This document shows positions 45,186 to 56,677 of a stretch of 64,000 nt of DNA, in pieces. Made by a program: the position numbers and the translations under genes. Position 1 is the first letter of the stretch. Every line of letters begins with the position of its first letter. Source of the stretch: Canna indica (lineage: Eukaryota; Streptophyta; Magnoliopsida; Zingiberales; Cannaceae); contig CP136893.1 of the NCBI GenBank assembly GCA_034359265.1, forward strand, positions 21,770,001 through 21,834,000, written 5' to 3'. The notes under the pieces were generated by a model that ran no database searches, was not told the origin of the DNA, and saw only the letters and a program-made list of their open reading frames with translations.

Positions 45186-46946
45186 TGTTGGCTTAAGGGT
45201 CTCCCTTAAGCCTCGATCTTTATTTTGATGATAACAAATATGTATTTAATCCAAGTGTGTAGTTTTGAGTTCAGGTTGAGGTTGCGATACGCATGGCAAA
45301 TCCGTTCAAACGGAAGAAGAAATCATTGAAGAAAGGCTCGGGATTAAGTCAAGAAGATTTAATGTAATATGTCCCTAGAATAGTTTATCCCAAGCCTAAA
45401 ATGTAAGGTTATCCAAGTTGAAACTTGGTAACCAAACCCTTAGAATTGGCATGTAAAAATACAAGGAATTAATCATCCTCAGCCTGGGATCGGTCGACCG
45501 ATCGATCGACCGATCAAGGCAATAAAATGGCGATGCAGCCCATTCGATCGACCGATTGGCCGCCCGGAGATCGCAAGAAATTGGCAGAAGTCATTCGGTC
45601 GACCGAATGTGGCGAAGGACAAATAGCTGGGTTGCGTCGGTTGACCAACCGGTCGACCGACAGGGGCAAAAATTTGGCAGAAAGGTAGCGGTCGACTAAT
45701 CGGTCGATCGACCTAAAGATGACCTTTATCGCACGCTGCGCTACAGCAAATTCGGTCGACCGACGGGTCGACCGAATGTCGAAAGATTTGTTGGCGGTCG
45801 ACCCGACGGTCGACCGACCTCTCTCAGCTGCGAGCGATCGCACTAGGCGATCGATCCGTCGGTCGACCGACAGATCGACCGGTCGCGACCGAACGGGCTC
45901 AACGGTCGACTTTTCGCCCGTTGAACGGTCCGTTCGAGTGAGGGGTTATAAATACCCCTCACCAAACTTCATTAAACATTTTTTTGTGATCCTACTTGAG
46001 CATTAAAAGAGTTCATAAAAGCCTTCAAAGAACTTCACCTGTGCGCGCGCTCTCTGCTCCCAATCTCGACATCTTCCAGGCGCTGCTTCTCTCTGCTTCA
46101 ACTGTGCTGCATTCATTGAAGTCATCATCCTGTTGCAAGTTGAAGAAAAGAAGGCGGTGGAAAGAAGCTAGGTTCAAGTTTTCTTTCTTTAGCTCTTTCC
46201 TTGTATTTGTACTTTGTTGAATCTTATTTTCAAGTTGATAGCTTGCTAGGTGTGCTAGGAAACATTTAGGGTCATCTTTGTAGAATTGTGTTTTTGTGAT
46301 CCTACTTGAGCATTAAAAGAGTTCATAAAAGCCTTCAAAGAACTTCACCTGTGCGCGCGCTGACTGCTCCCAATCTCGACATCTTCCAGGCGCTGCTTCT
46401 CTCTGCTTCAACTGTGCTGCATTCATTGAAGTCATCATCCTGTTGCAAGTTGAAGAAAAGAAGGCGGTGGAAAGAAGCTAGGTTCAAGTTTTCTTTCTTT
46501 AGCTCTTTCCTTGTATTTGTACTTTGTTGAATCTTATTTTCAAGTTGATAGCTTGATAGGTGTGCTAGGAAACATTTAGGGTCATCTTTGTAGAATTGTG
46601 TTTTGCCTAGGTGAATAGGATTGAGGTGTTCTCCAAGTGTGTGAGAAGGGTGTCCTCAAGTGTATTCAAAGGAAAACATAATTTCTATAAAGTAGTGTTT
46701 AGAAATTCTTGGTAAGAAGCCAAGGTAGTGGAGTAGGCGGTATTGGAGTAGGCGATTGGCTGAACCACTATAAATAGTCTTGTTTGTATTGCTTGTTTAC
46801 TTGCTTTATCATTGTTATTGAATTGTCATCATATCAATCATTAAAGAATACTTGCATTAAGTTAAAATAAAATTGAGTTAAAAGAAAATTAAAAAAAGGG
46901 CTTGAAACTATTCAACCCCCCTTTTAGTGTCAAGATCTATCCAACA
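45186..46946. mobile_element. Ty1/copia solo LTR with perfect target duplication
   Basis: A 1,761-bp element with perfectly inverted tips TGTTGG and CCAACA and a perfect 5-bp target duplication AGATA (45181-45185 and 46947-46951). Its U3 (45488-45910) is full of CGGTCGACCG and GATCGACCGATC words. A TATAAATA box lies at 45947-45954. The R-U5 region matches the LTR at 36916 (GTAGTGGAGTAGGCG, CTGAACCACTATAAATA). It includes a 310-bp tandem duplication. It is younger than the Harbinger element it interrupts. Confidence 0.93.
45981..46600. repeat. 310-bp tandem duplication in the solo LTR
   Basis: Copies 45981-46290 and 46291-46600 are nearly identical over their whole length. I see only a few differences, for example CGCGCTCTCTGCTCC against CGCGCTGACTGCTCC, and GCTTGCTAGG against GCTTGATAGG. 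The unit starts right after the TATAAATA box and so duplicates the likely transcription start and R region. Confidence 0.95.
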
Positions 46947-47739
46947 AGATATAGTTGAAAATTTAGTGGTGTTGTCCATCCAATTTGGTCAAGACAAGGA
47001 ATTGGAAAAGATAAAAAAAAAATTCATGATGAGTTGAAGAAACTTCCAATTAGAGATTGAACGGATGTCATTTTTTTTACTCATTACTTGGGGACACATG
47101 ATGATGAACTTTTGATTTTTACAAGGATGCAAAGTGTGGAAGATAAGCTTCAGTACTTAAATTTCATTCTAGATAATGAGCGTCGTTAGCACAATGAATA
47201 ATTGTGAATTTGATACTATGCATCCCTTATTATAGATTTGATAAACTTATATATTTTTAAATTTATGAATTAATACTTAGTATTTTGGTATGCAATAGAT
47301 AATTATGCATTCATGATTGCTATAATTTTTAGATATATGAATATGTTTGTATTTTTTTGGGGATATATATAAATCTATGTTCTTTTCATGAATATATATT
47401 TGTGATACACCAATTTTGATTCAGTTTTTAGGGATATTTTGTCAATTTTTTTTTTAATGTTAAAAATTTATTTAAATTTAATTTCATAATTTTATAAAAT
47501 GATAAGTTGTTAAAATTAAATTTAAGTATAAAATTATTAATATTCGACTCTTTTATCCAAAGCCAACACAAATACGTGATTTAAATTTTTTGCCTTATTC
47601 GATTTTCTTATCTGAGATTTCAACAAACGATGAATATGATATAAATTTATCCCATTAGATTTTTATTTCAATTAATTTTAATTAAATTTTTATCTGATTA
47701 AAATTTTATTCCACAAAATAAACGTGCCAAAATAAATCC

Positions 47740-48320
47740 TAAAAGGATGGTGGGGTTCAACCTGAAACACAGAAACGTGACCTATTTCTAAAATTTATTA
47801 AAAACTAATTTCGGATTAGGTTAGACTTGTGAGACCCGACCCGATTCAATCTCACCCTTACCCTCATCCTGCCCGTCATATCCCCATAATCATATGACCT
47901 TCCAGTTGCAGCTTGCAGCCTTGCGGGCCTTTAGCTTCCGTCCATTTTAAACGCTTTCATCATCCATCTTTTCCAATCGTCGCTATCAGTTTCTTTGGAA
48001 TCTGAGTCGAACAGGCATTCTCTCTTTCCGAGTCTTCGCATGCGATCTCTGTCTCGTGGAGGAAGGTTCAATCTTTCTCCTCCCCCTTCTTTCCGAGCGC
48101 TCTGCCCCACTGGCCGCTTCCAAAAGATGGATTTTTTTTTAATTAAACCTTCGGGGTAGGTGCGATAATGATTGTGGCACCGGTTTAGTATGTTTTGGCT
48201 GCTTCTCTCTTGACCAATCTAGCCCGTGCTTTCCCTTATCCGCAACCGATTCCAAGAACACAGCCCCCACCGCCTCTGCCGCTTCTAATTCAATCCCAGC
48301 TCCTCACTTCTCGTCGACCC
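47740..48320 (+). promoter_or_regulatory. Upstream region of glutathione synthetase
   Basis: The region holds the likely promoter and 5' UTR. From 48189 to 48320 there is an open, in-frame, Ser/Leu/Pro/Arg-rich stretch ([15 protein letters not shown], then LLTSRRP) resembling a chloroplast transit peptide, but no ATG opens it. The in-frame ATG at 48168 is followed five codons later by TAG at 48186. Short upstream ATGs at 48040, 48127 and 48190 lie in other frames and hit stops before the main start. Confidence 0.45.
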
Positions 48321-51300
48321 ATGGATCCGTTGAGGGACAGCAAATCAACCGAGGAGCCGGAGATCGAGATCACCGCCGATGTTCCCGGCATTCCTCCTTC
48401 CGACTTGGTGGAAAAGATGGTGTACGACGCCCTTGTTTGGAGCTCCCTCCACGGGCTTGTGGTCGGAGATAAACGTGTTCAGGTCTCGTTGCTTTGCAAG
48501 ATCAATCGTTTTTTTTCTTTTTCATTTTATATTCGTGTTTGGTTATTTGATTATCCTCTGTATCGAAAACGTGCATAATTATATTGGTTATGGTATACTT
48601 ACAACTCAGCAGAATATTTGCATTTGGCATATGGAAAATTTGGTCTTTTATCCTTTTTGATTCTTTAGTTAAAAGGTACTAGGAAGGTGTTACTCACGCT
48701 TCTATTAGAAAAATACAGGAAAAGATACTGATTAGCACCTAGGGGTGGCAATTTAAACCCGTCAACACAGATTAACCGAACTCCAAAATCTGGTTTCGGA
48801 TAGTGAATTTACGGTTCGGCTTCGGTCAGAGAATATGAAAAACCGATTAAATTCAGTTCGGTTTCGGTTACCGATTCACAGATAACCGGAAACCGAAACC
48901 GGTTATATATTTCGGTTCCGGTTAGCGATTATCAGTGATAATTGGTATTTGAAACTGCTATAATTAACTATTTTAATAATTTTTTAGATATTTCAAAATC
49001 TAGATTACTAATCGGTTATTCATTTTATCCGAACGCTGGATAACTGAAACCGAGTGGGTTTCGGATACTATAGTTGAAACCCAACATTTTTGGTTTCGAT
49101 TTCAGTTAAGGGGTTCTTAATTCGGTTTTGGTTTTGGTTAACCACAAAAAAGTGGTTAACCGAACCGTTGCCACCCCTATTAGCACCAATGTATATCAGA
49201 AAACAAATTGTTTTTATCAAGCATTAAAGTAAAAAATCCATTTAGATTTGTGACTTTTTTCTTTTTCTCAATCCAAAATTTCACTCACAATGGGGTATTT
49301 TTCAAAATGCATTGCAGAATGAGTACGAATTTTGTTCATAATAACTTGTCTGTAGATGTAATTTTGTGTCTTATGTTGCAAGGAGAGAAGAATTTGCAGT
49401 ATTTTGAGTTGATCACTTTCTTTTTAATGAATTTGGAAACTTTCTGTTTCAAATTAGGCTTATTATGACAAATGTGCATCATGTTGAAAGAGTTGTTCTT
49501 TTCTCCTTCGTTTTAACTTTTTACTGTACTTTGTTTGTCACCGAGATGCTTCTATAATTCCTAATGCTGACTGATGTTCTTTAATATCTTAAATAATTTA
49601 TCATTTTCAAAGATGGCACGTGTAGTATTTATAGTAGATATGAAATGTAACAATTTGAATTACTTATTCTGCCGCTGATGTACATGCAGAATTCAGGAAC
49701 CGTCCCTGGTGTAGGTCTAGTTCATGCTCCATTTTCTCTATTGCCAGTGTCATTTCCTAAAAGCTACTGGAGGCAAGCATCTGAATTAGCTCCTATCTTC
49801 AATGAGCTTGTTGATCGTGTGAGCTTGGATGGAACGTTTTTGCAAGATTCTTTATCCAGGTTTTTATGCACACCTTTCATATTCATGCCTTTATTGAAAC
49901 ATGAAAGCAGCAGAACTTAATTTCTTTTTTTAATATTTGGTTATGGTTACAATTTGTTTAATGTTTAGTAGGAACATAACTCTATGTTGATTGTTAAACT
50001 ATGGTGGCTCATTCTTATCATAGACATTTAAGAAATCAATATGGAATCAGTAGTTATATATTGCATCTAATGCCTTGCAGAAAAAGAACTTTAGTCTGTT
50101 ACATCTAAAAGAGGATCTTGGGGGGTTCAACTTCAATTGCCATCACTCTAAGGTTTCTTTATTCCCATCACTATGAGATTTCTCAATAACAACTTTAGGT
50201 TACGATCTTCTCTATCTTCCTCCAAGGAATGAAGCTAGTTATGATGGCGTTGTGGCGATGTCTATTACTTTTTTGGAAAACTCTATTAATAACATTTGTA
50301 CTAATCTTCTATTGAATATTTCTTTTTCTTGTACATAAATTTGATAAGTATGTTTATATCCTGAACTTTGTCATCTGTGACAGAGATCCAGTGTTATCTG
50401 TTTATAATTGATTTGTTTACAAAGATGTATTATTCTTGCCAATTATATGTTTTTCTGTAGTAGCTACTGGCCTTAAAGTAAATTAGATTAGTTTACTTGA
50501 TAAACAGTTCACTAATTTAAGCAATTCTCTTACTGATGCAGAACGAAGATGGTTGATGCATTTACTGGCAGACTCCTTGATATTCACTCAAAGATGCTGG
50601 AAATAAATAAGACAGAAGTATTGTCTGACTTCAACTATTAAATTTGTTATATTTTTTCTCTTTATACATTAGATGAACAATGGATTACTGGATCCTTCTT
50701 TCTTCTTTTATGCTTTATCACTTATTTTCAATTTACTAATTCTTACCAGCGAAACATATCAGGATATCCGTTTGGGTTTGCATAGATCAGACTATATGCT
50801 GGATGGTGAAACTAAGCTGCTTTTACAAATAGAGTTCAACACCATTTCATCTTCATTTCCTGGTCTCAGTTGCCTAGTCAGTGAACTTCACAGGTTAAGT
50901 TGTGCTTCATTTTCTTTTTTCTTTTTTCTAGTTCTGTCTCATGCATTTCACACAATATGCATCTAGATGTTGTATGGTTTTACCAACATTATACTATCCC
51001 GAAAATTTAAATGTTGCTTTCATATATGGTAAATCAAAATTTAAGACCTTTCCACAGGAAGTCAAATGACTTAAATGTTGCTTTCATTTTATCCTGAAAA
51101 TTTGTTCTTGTAATTTTTTCCTTTTTTTTTAAACAAAGATAGAAAGTCACTGACCATACTAGGGTTTGAACCTTAGACTTCTAGGAAACATTCAAGATGT
51201 TGCCATCAACTGTGCTACTCAAGGTTGGCTCTTGTAATTTTTTCCTTGCTATGCATATATTGTGATAGTTTACATCTACTATCTTTTATCTTTTCGCTTT

Positions 51301-54300
51301 CATCTCTTAGTCAAGCATTGGACAAGAAGTGCAGATGTAGTTTGACAGTGGCATATGAAACCATTTCCCATGGTTTGGTTATGATCATGGATGAGTTATT
51401 TGAACTGAGACGTGTTTTAGGTGAAACTGATGATTAATCCCTAGCCATAATAAGGCGCTGGAATGTGACATTTTGCCTATCAATTTACCTTTTTTATATT
51501 ACATCAATATGATGTGTTAATACTTCTTGGTGTCAATCAAAATTGGACTTTTTTTTCTCATAACCTGAGTGAAAGTGTGAAACAATTCTAACTACCACTC
51601 AGAGATATCCAATCCAGTTATATTTTCATTTTTGTGGTAGAATTCAGATACCATTTTACAATCCTCCTTCAAAGAAGTATAAATGGTTCTTTTTAGTTTA
51701 TGATATGCTATTACAGGCTTTCTCTATAATAGTAAATATTGCATCAGATTAATGTTGGAGTGCTATATAATATGCAACCTTAAGGATTCTTTTAAGGTTA
51801 AATACCAATATTTTTTTGGTGCTCGATGAACTGGAATATGATCTGAATCTTTAGATCTCTCTAGTGTTGTTTATTTTTCATTTCGGGCTCCCTGCTTCTT
51901 GCTGGCTAGACCTAACTTTTATTTTTTTCATTGTGTGTCTCACTGGAAGTATTGTATAATCATTTCATTTACTACAAGGCATGTTCTTTGAGGAAGTTTT
52001 GTATTGAGGAGGTTATTGCAAATACAATATATGCAATTGATTGTAGATGTCATTTTGCAGAAACTTGCTTAACCACTATGGAAAGGATCTAGGATTGGAT
52101 TCGAAAAGAGTTCCTGGAAACACAGCTGTAAGTCGATTTGCAGAGGCACTAGCCAAAGCTTGGAATGAATACAACAATAGCAGGTCAACTTCATGAAAGG
52201 CATTGCTTCTTTCTTATGTGCATAATGCATTTAAGGATTATCTACCCTTATTCACCTTTTTTTCTTTTCGAATTTAGTGCTTTAGTTATGTTTGTTGTCC
52301 AAAGTGAAGAGTGCAATATGTATGACCAACACTGGCTTTGTGCTGTTTTGAAGGAGATATATCCTTTTGCCATGGATTTTTTTTTTCTTTATTTGTTTTC
52401 TATAGCCCTTTTATGTTAATGACAAGGCCACCATCATACTAAATCATGCAGTGCACTTACTTTCTCAAACGACAGAAACTGAAGAAGCAGTTTATAACAT
52501 AGAACTTCTACTCTCGCTCATTTTTCTTGCTTCTTGTGGTTATCCATCAATGAATATGTTGCAGTTTATCCTTTCTATCACTTGAGTTTCTTAGTACTTG
52601 ACATCATGGATTAGAGTTATGGCCTACTGATTAGAGTGATTGATCGAATACCAAACTGTTTCTCCCAGCATCAACCAATATGGATATATATGTTAGTATC
52701 GGTAGTATACCAGTATCATCTTCTACTAAAACAGCAAACTTTTCTAGTTGGTATAAATCCATGCTCAACTTCTACTTCAACAATTAGTCTCTTTGAGAAG
52801 CATTTAATTTGATATTCTAAGGATAATTGTCATGACTTTCACCAAACTTTTCCTTAACATTCTAACACACATGGTGTGGCCACTATCCGCAAAACCTTAT
52901 CAGAGATAGCTGCACAAGGAGAAATTCTACCTGATGGAACACTTATCATGTACGATATATGGGCACCTTTTTTCCATCAACATTACACAAATCTGATTTT
53001 TTTTTGCATTGATAATGTTTGAAGTTGTACTATAAATGTAGAGATGGGAAAACAGTTGCTGTTGTCTATTTCAGGGCTGGTTACTCTCCGAATGACTATC
53101 CTTCAGAAGCTGTATGTAATGTTATTTAATATTTAATATTTTGTTATTTTGGTTATGTATTACAAGACAAGTTATTTTATGCATCATTCTCATGATCTTA
53201 AAAAGGAAATCTGTATAAAGATATACCCCACATCTTTTTGATATAACAGGAATGGGAAGCAAGGCTTTTGATTGAAAAATCATCAGCTATCAAGTGCCCA
53301 TCTATCTCCTACCATTTGGTTGGGACGAAGAAGATCCAACAAGAGTTGTCAAAGCCAAATGTCCTGGAAAGGTTTGTCCCTCTTTAATGCTGTTCTTAAA
53401 TGTTATCATCAGTATCTGATAAACATAAAGATTCTTGGTTTCTCTTGCAGTTACAGGGTTAATTGCCTTACCTTATACCATCCTCTGATTGTTATTCCTT
53501 GTGGCCTCAAGCCATAGGAGTACATGGATCTATGTTATCAGGCATTTTTAGTGTTCTGTTCGTTTACATTGTAGATAGAAGTTTTTCTGACTAATCATAA
53601 AATTGTAATCTGAATGCACAATAATATGAACTGAAAGATCAGCCGTGAAAAATATGAATTGAAAATTTGTGGTGGCAAATTTTCATGTTTCAGTGCCTGT
53701 TGATAGGGAACATCATTTGGTCTTGGCAGTTTAAAGACAGTCATTCCTTGGTGAAAGCTTGTAGTTATTAGACTGATGGCTCTAATCTTCTTGATGATAA
53801 TTAAGAAAAGACATTTGCATATTGGATAAGGTTTGAACTTTGAACTTTATATTCCATGTATTGTTGCTATCATAATAATCCTAGCCCCATTTGTAGAAAA
53901 AGCTTAATATTTTGATGCTTTTTGAAACTGAAAGCAATAGAGAATATTTCCATATTGTGAAAGGAATGAATGGGATAACCAACAATGATTGTGTTAGTGA
54001 TAACCATATTAACCCTTGTTTCACAAATCTTAAGTATCTGGTTTTTTTTTTTTTCATTAGCAAACATTATCAGGTTAGACTGGAATATAAACTTTGTGCA
54101 TGAAGCTATCCATGGGCATCTCAGTGATCTGAATTTTGGACATCCAATACATCTGTGAAATGGAATTGGCAACCACTAACTAGTCATGTCTGAACGTGAT
54201 GTTTTTGCGTATTCAGTTATTCACATTTGTGAAAGCTCTTCTTCTGTTAATTTCTCATAATTATGGACTTAATAGGACATGCACTTGTCTTATGCTGGCT

Positions 54301-54978
54301 TCAGTCTGAGAGGTCTATACTTCTGCATCTTCAGTGACATTTTAGCTTGTTATTCAGGTTCCTTGACAATGCGGATGACATTGCAAAACTACGGAGATGC
54401 TTTGCAGGGTTATGGAGTTTGGATGATCTAGATGCCATGAAGACTGCTATGGAGAAACCTGATTTGTTTGTTATAAAACCGCAGCGAGAAGGAGGAGGTT
54501 CTTTTTTCCCCCTTCAGATTTTACCTGCTATTTTCTTCTTATTCTTCATGACAATTGGGTTACCATGTATATCCTCTTCCAGGGAACAACATCTATGGTG
54601 ACAGTGTGAGGGAAACACTGATTAGTCTGCAGCAGGAAGGATCTGAGGAACATTCTGCATACATTTTGATGCAGAGGATCTTTCCAACAGCTTCTCTTGC
54701 TTTTCTGGTCAGAGAAGGTCTGTGGCTTCAGGACAATGCAATTTCAGAGCTTGGAATATATGGTGCCTATTTAAGGTTGTTAATGCTTAAAATATTTATC
54801 TTACATTGTTGATTGCTCTTCGATGGTGGACATTAAATTCTCCCTGAATCATAGGAGCAACGATAAGGTGATCATGAATGATCAGTGTGGGTATTTGATG
54901 CGGACAAAGGTTTCATCATCGAATGAAGGTGGAGTTGCTGCTGGATTTGCAGTTTTGGACAGCATCTATCTGACATGA
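48321..54978 (+). CDS. GSH2: Glutathione synthetase (GSH2 type)
   Basis: It joins gamma-glutamylcysteine and glycine with ATP to make glutathione, in cytosol and, in many plants, plastids. Twelve coding exons join in frame: 48321-48482, 49690-49859, 50542-50617, 50763-50893, 52061-52183, 52278-52358, 52869-52949, 53042-53111, 53250-53371, 54358-54497, 54583-54775, 54855-54978. The total is 1,473 nt, 490 residues. Family blocks are [112 protein letters not shown], the glycine-rich ATP loop [35 protein letters not shown] and [16 protein letters not shown]. All introns are GT-AG except intron 6, which is AT-AC. The start is the first in-frame ATG, giving a form without transit peptide. Intron 1 holds a hAT MITE. 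No exon is broken. Confidence 0.95.
48741..49179. mobile_element. hAT-type MITE with CCGGTTA/CGGTTTCGG words in GSH2 intron 1
   Basis: A 439-bp element with perfect termini TAGGGGTGGCAA and TTGCCACCCCTA and a perfect 8-bp duplication TTAGCACC (48733-48740 and 49180-49187). The interior repeats AACCGAAACC, GGTTTCGGTTA and TTCGGTTxxGGTTA words. It lies between exons 1 and 2 and does not touch a splice site. Confidence 0.95.
52359..52868 (+). other. U12-type AT-AC intron (GSH2 intron 6)
   Basis: The exon reads AAGGAGAT and the intron begins ATATCCTTTT, the exact U12 donor consensus. Near the 3' end, TTTTCCTTAAC (branch adenosine about 52857) matches the U12 branch site. The intron ends AC, 11 nt past the branch adenosine. 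Only this choice keeps the frame and gives the family sequence [12 protein letters not shown] across the junction; there is no usable GT or AG at the edges. Confidence 0.93.
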
Positions 54979-54989
54979 AAAATCCTGTC

Positions 54990-56660
54990 TTCAAGGTAAT
55001 GAGATAACAAGATCCTATTGTATGATTTTGATATGCAATTAAATAGTTAATTAACAGGAAAAAGTGGATCTGATTCCTCATCTCTCTCAAATCTTTATAA
55101 ATGTATTTCTGAACCTACCATCCTGCCATCTCCCTGATTTTTCTTCGAGGGCAAACATCAGTTCTCTCAATCTTTGATCTGAAAACGAATGTTCTTTATA
55201 TGCTAAATGTGCTTTACTTCATTTTTATAAAAAAATGGTTTTTATTTGACTTCCAAATTATCGTTTTTGGATTTTCTAAAAGGCTGATGATCGGGTCATA
55301 TATTTAACCTTCATGTGGAACTGATATTTCGTCACCGCGCAGGTTATCCTCAGCAGAAGCGAGCGAGAAGCCATCTCGTGTTTCATTGGGATGCAAAAAC
55401 AATAAAACAGGCAGAAAAGAACTGAATCCTCTCTCTCTCTCTCTCTCTAAACCATCCAAACTGTAAGGAATTGATTTCTGTTCCTATCCGTTGTTAATTA
55501 TTTCGTAAATGTTTTCCAAAATTATTTACATGGTATATGTAGTCACATCATTCATAATCATGTGTCCCAAAAAAATCCAAACATCTTTCTTTTTAACTTC
55601 CATCACTTGAATGATGTATCGACTACGTTCATATGATAACATGGTGGCAGTATCTACAATTTTTAATAAAGGTTAATAAAATTATTAATAGTTAATAAAA
55701 TATTAAAAATTGAAATCAATTCGAAGGATTAGATAAATTGAGAAAAAAAAATTAGATAGATTTTTAAATAAGTCCTTTTATTTAGGAATAATTATATGAT
55801 TTTTCATTGTTTCAAAATGTTTGAATTTTTATCAAAATGTTTGATTTTTTTTAAAAATAATTTACACCTTCTAAACAATTAAAAAAATAATTTTATAAAT
55901 AAAATAATGACACCTCATGTTATAAATTTAGTTTGTTAAAATTATAATTTTGTTAGATTTTTTCTCACACTTTAAAATTTTAAGGTTGTTTTTGATGTTG
56001 GATTAGATAAATATTTATGTATTTTAGTTTTTAATATGAGGTGAAAGGTAATGTTTTAATCATTGAATATATTATATTATTTTAAAAATATTGATTGGGT
56101 TTCCAGGAGGATGACGAGCATTTTAAAACAAACAGACCTCAAAGTCTCTTAAAAACTAGAACAGAAAGAAAAAGAAAATAAATATAATTATTGTCATTGT
56201 AGTTGAAAATGTCTCTTATAATTGTAATTACTGTATTCCACACATAGTTGTGACGCTATCCTTCAGATTTCTCTAGAAAATGATGTCTAAATAGAAAAAA
56301 ATCAACTCCCTTCTTTACAGCTGCCTCAAATGTTACATTACAATCATTCGCATGTGTTTATCATGTCTCAACTCTTCCAAAGGCTCGACATCTAGAATGG
56401 TTCACATAATCATGAAAGAAAAAATAATATAATGTTGAAGTTGGTCCATATTCATAAATTATTTATAATCATCGTGAACTGCAGCTGAAGCTCGTGAAGC
56501 ATGTGCATAGTTTCATACTTTCATCTTCCAAGCAAACATGATTTGTCATTTTAAAAAAATGAGCTGCAATCTCATAACATCACATGAACTCTCCAATCCC
56601 CATCAGGAAAATGCTGAAGCCGCATTGCTAGTGGATGAGTTTGACTTAAAAAGTCTTTGA
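54990..56660. other. Intergenic between convergent GSH2 and PPR genes
   Basis: The region contains the likely 3' UTRs of both convergent genes and a short CT run at 55430-55448. No coding region or clear transposon was seen. Confidence 0.5.
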
Positions 56661-56677
56661 TATAAAATTTGGCAGTG

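Larger units (their letters stand above)
44505..47190 (+). pseudogene. Harbinger Myb/SANT-like ORF2, split by a solo LTR
   Basis: The first exon reads NKQEENFFIDILEDLVNVGWKSDNKFRPEMYGEIEKRM, CPRCGIRANPHIELKLKIMKK, then NIIYDMLNQSSFGWDSERKM and, after a one-base shift, VTAEEGVWEEYLK. It is a Myb/SANT-like DNA-binding domain of the type found in plant Harbinger ORF2 and L10-interacting proteins. An intron (about 44808-44881) leads to KDADARILKNKPFSYYEKLLVIFEKDRATGANV and an acidic stretch. The solo LTR (45186-46946) splits the C-terminal region. After it come DIVENLVVLS, IHDELKKLPIRD and LQYLNFILDNERR, ending near 47190. Stops are present on both sides. In intact elements this protein recruits the transposase to DNA. 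Confidence 0.85.
41150..47735 (+). mobile_element. PIF/Harbinger element, split by a solo LTR
   Basis: The element carries a DDE_4-type transposase (42926-44230) and a Myb/SANT-like second ORF (44505-47190), the two-gene set of plant PIF/Harbinger transposons. Possible ends are GACATATTTGTTTGCCAGGATA near 41149 and TATTCCACAAAATAAACGTGCC near 47712; these pair at 14 of 22 positions when inverted. The 3-bp target duplication could not be confirmed. A solo LTR of 1,761 bp sits in the second ORF; without it the element is about 4.8 kb. Both ORFs are broken. Confidence 0.7.
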
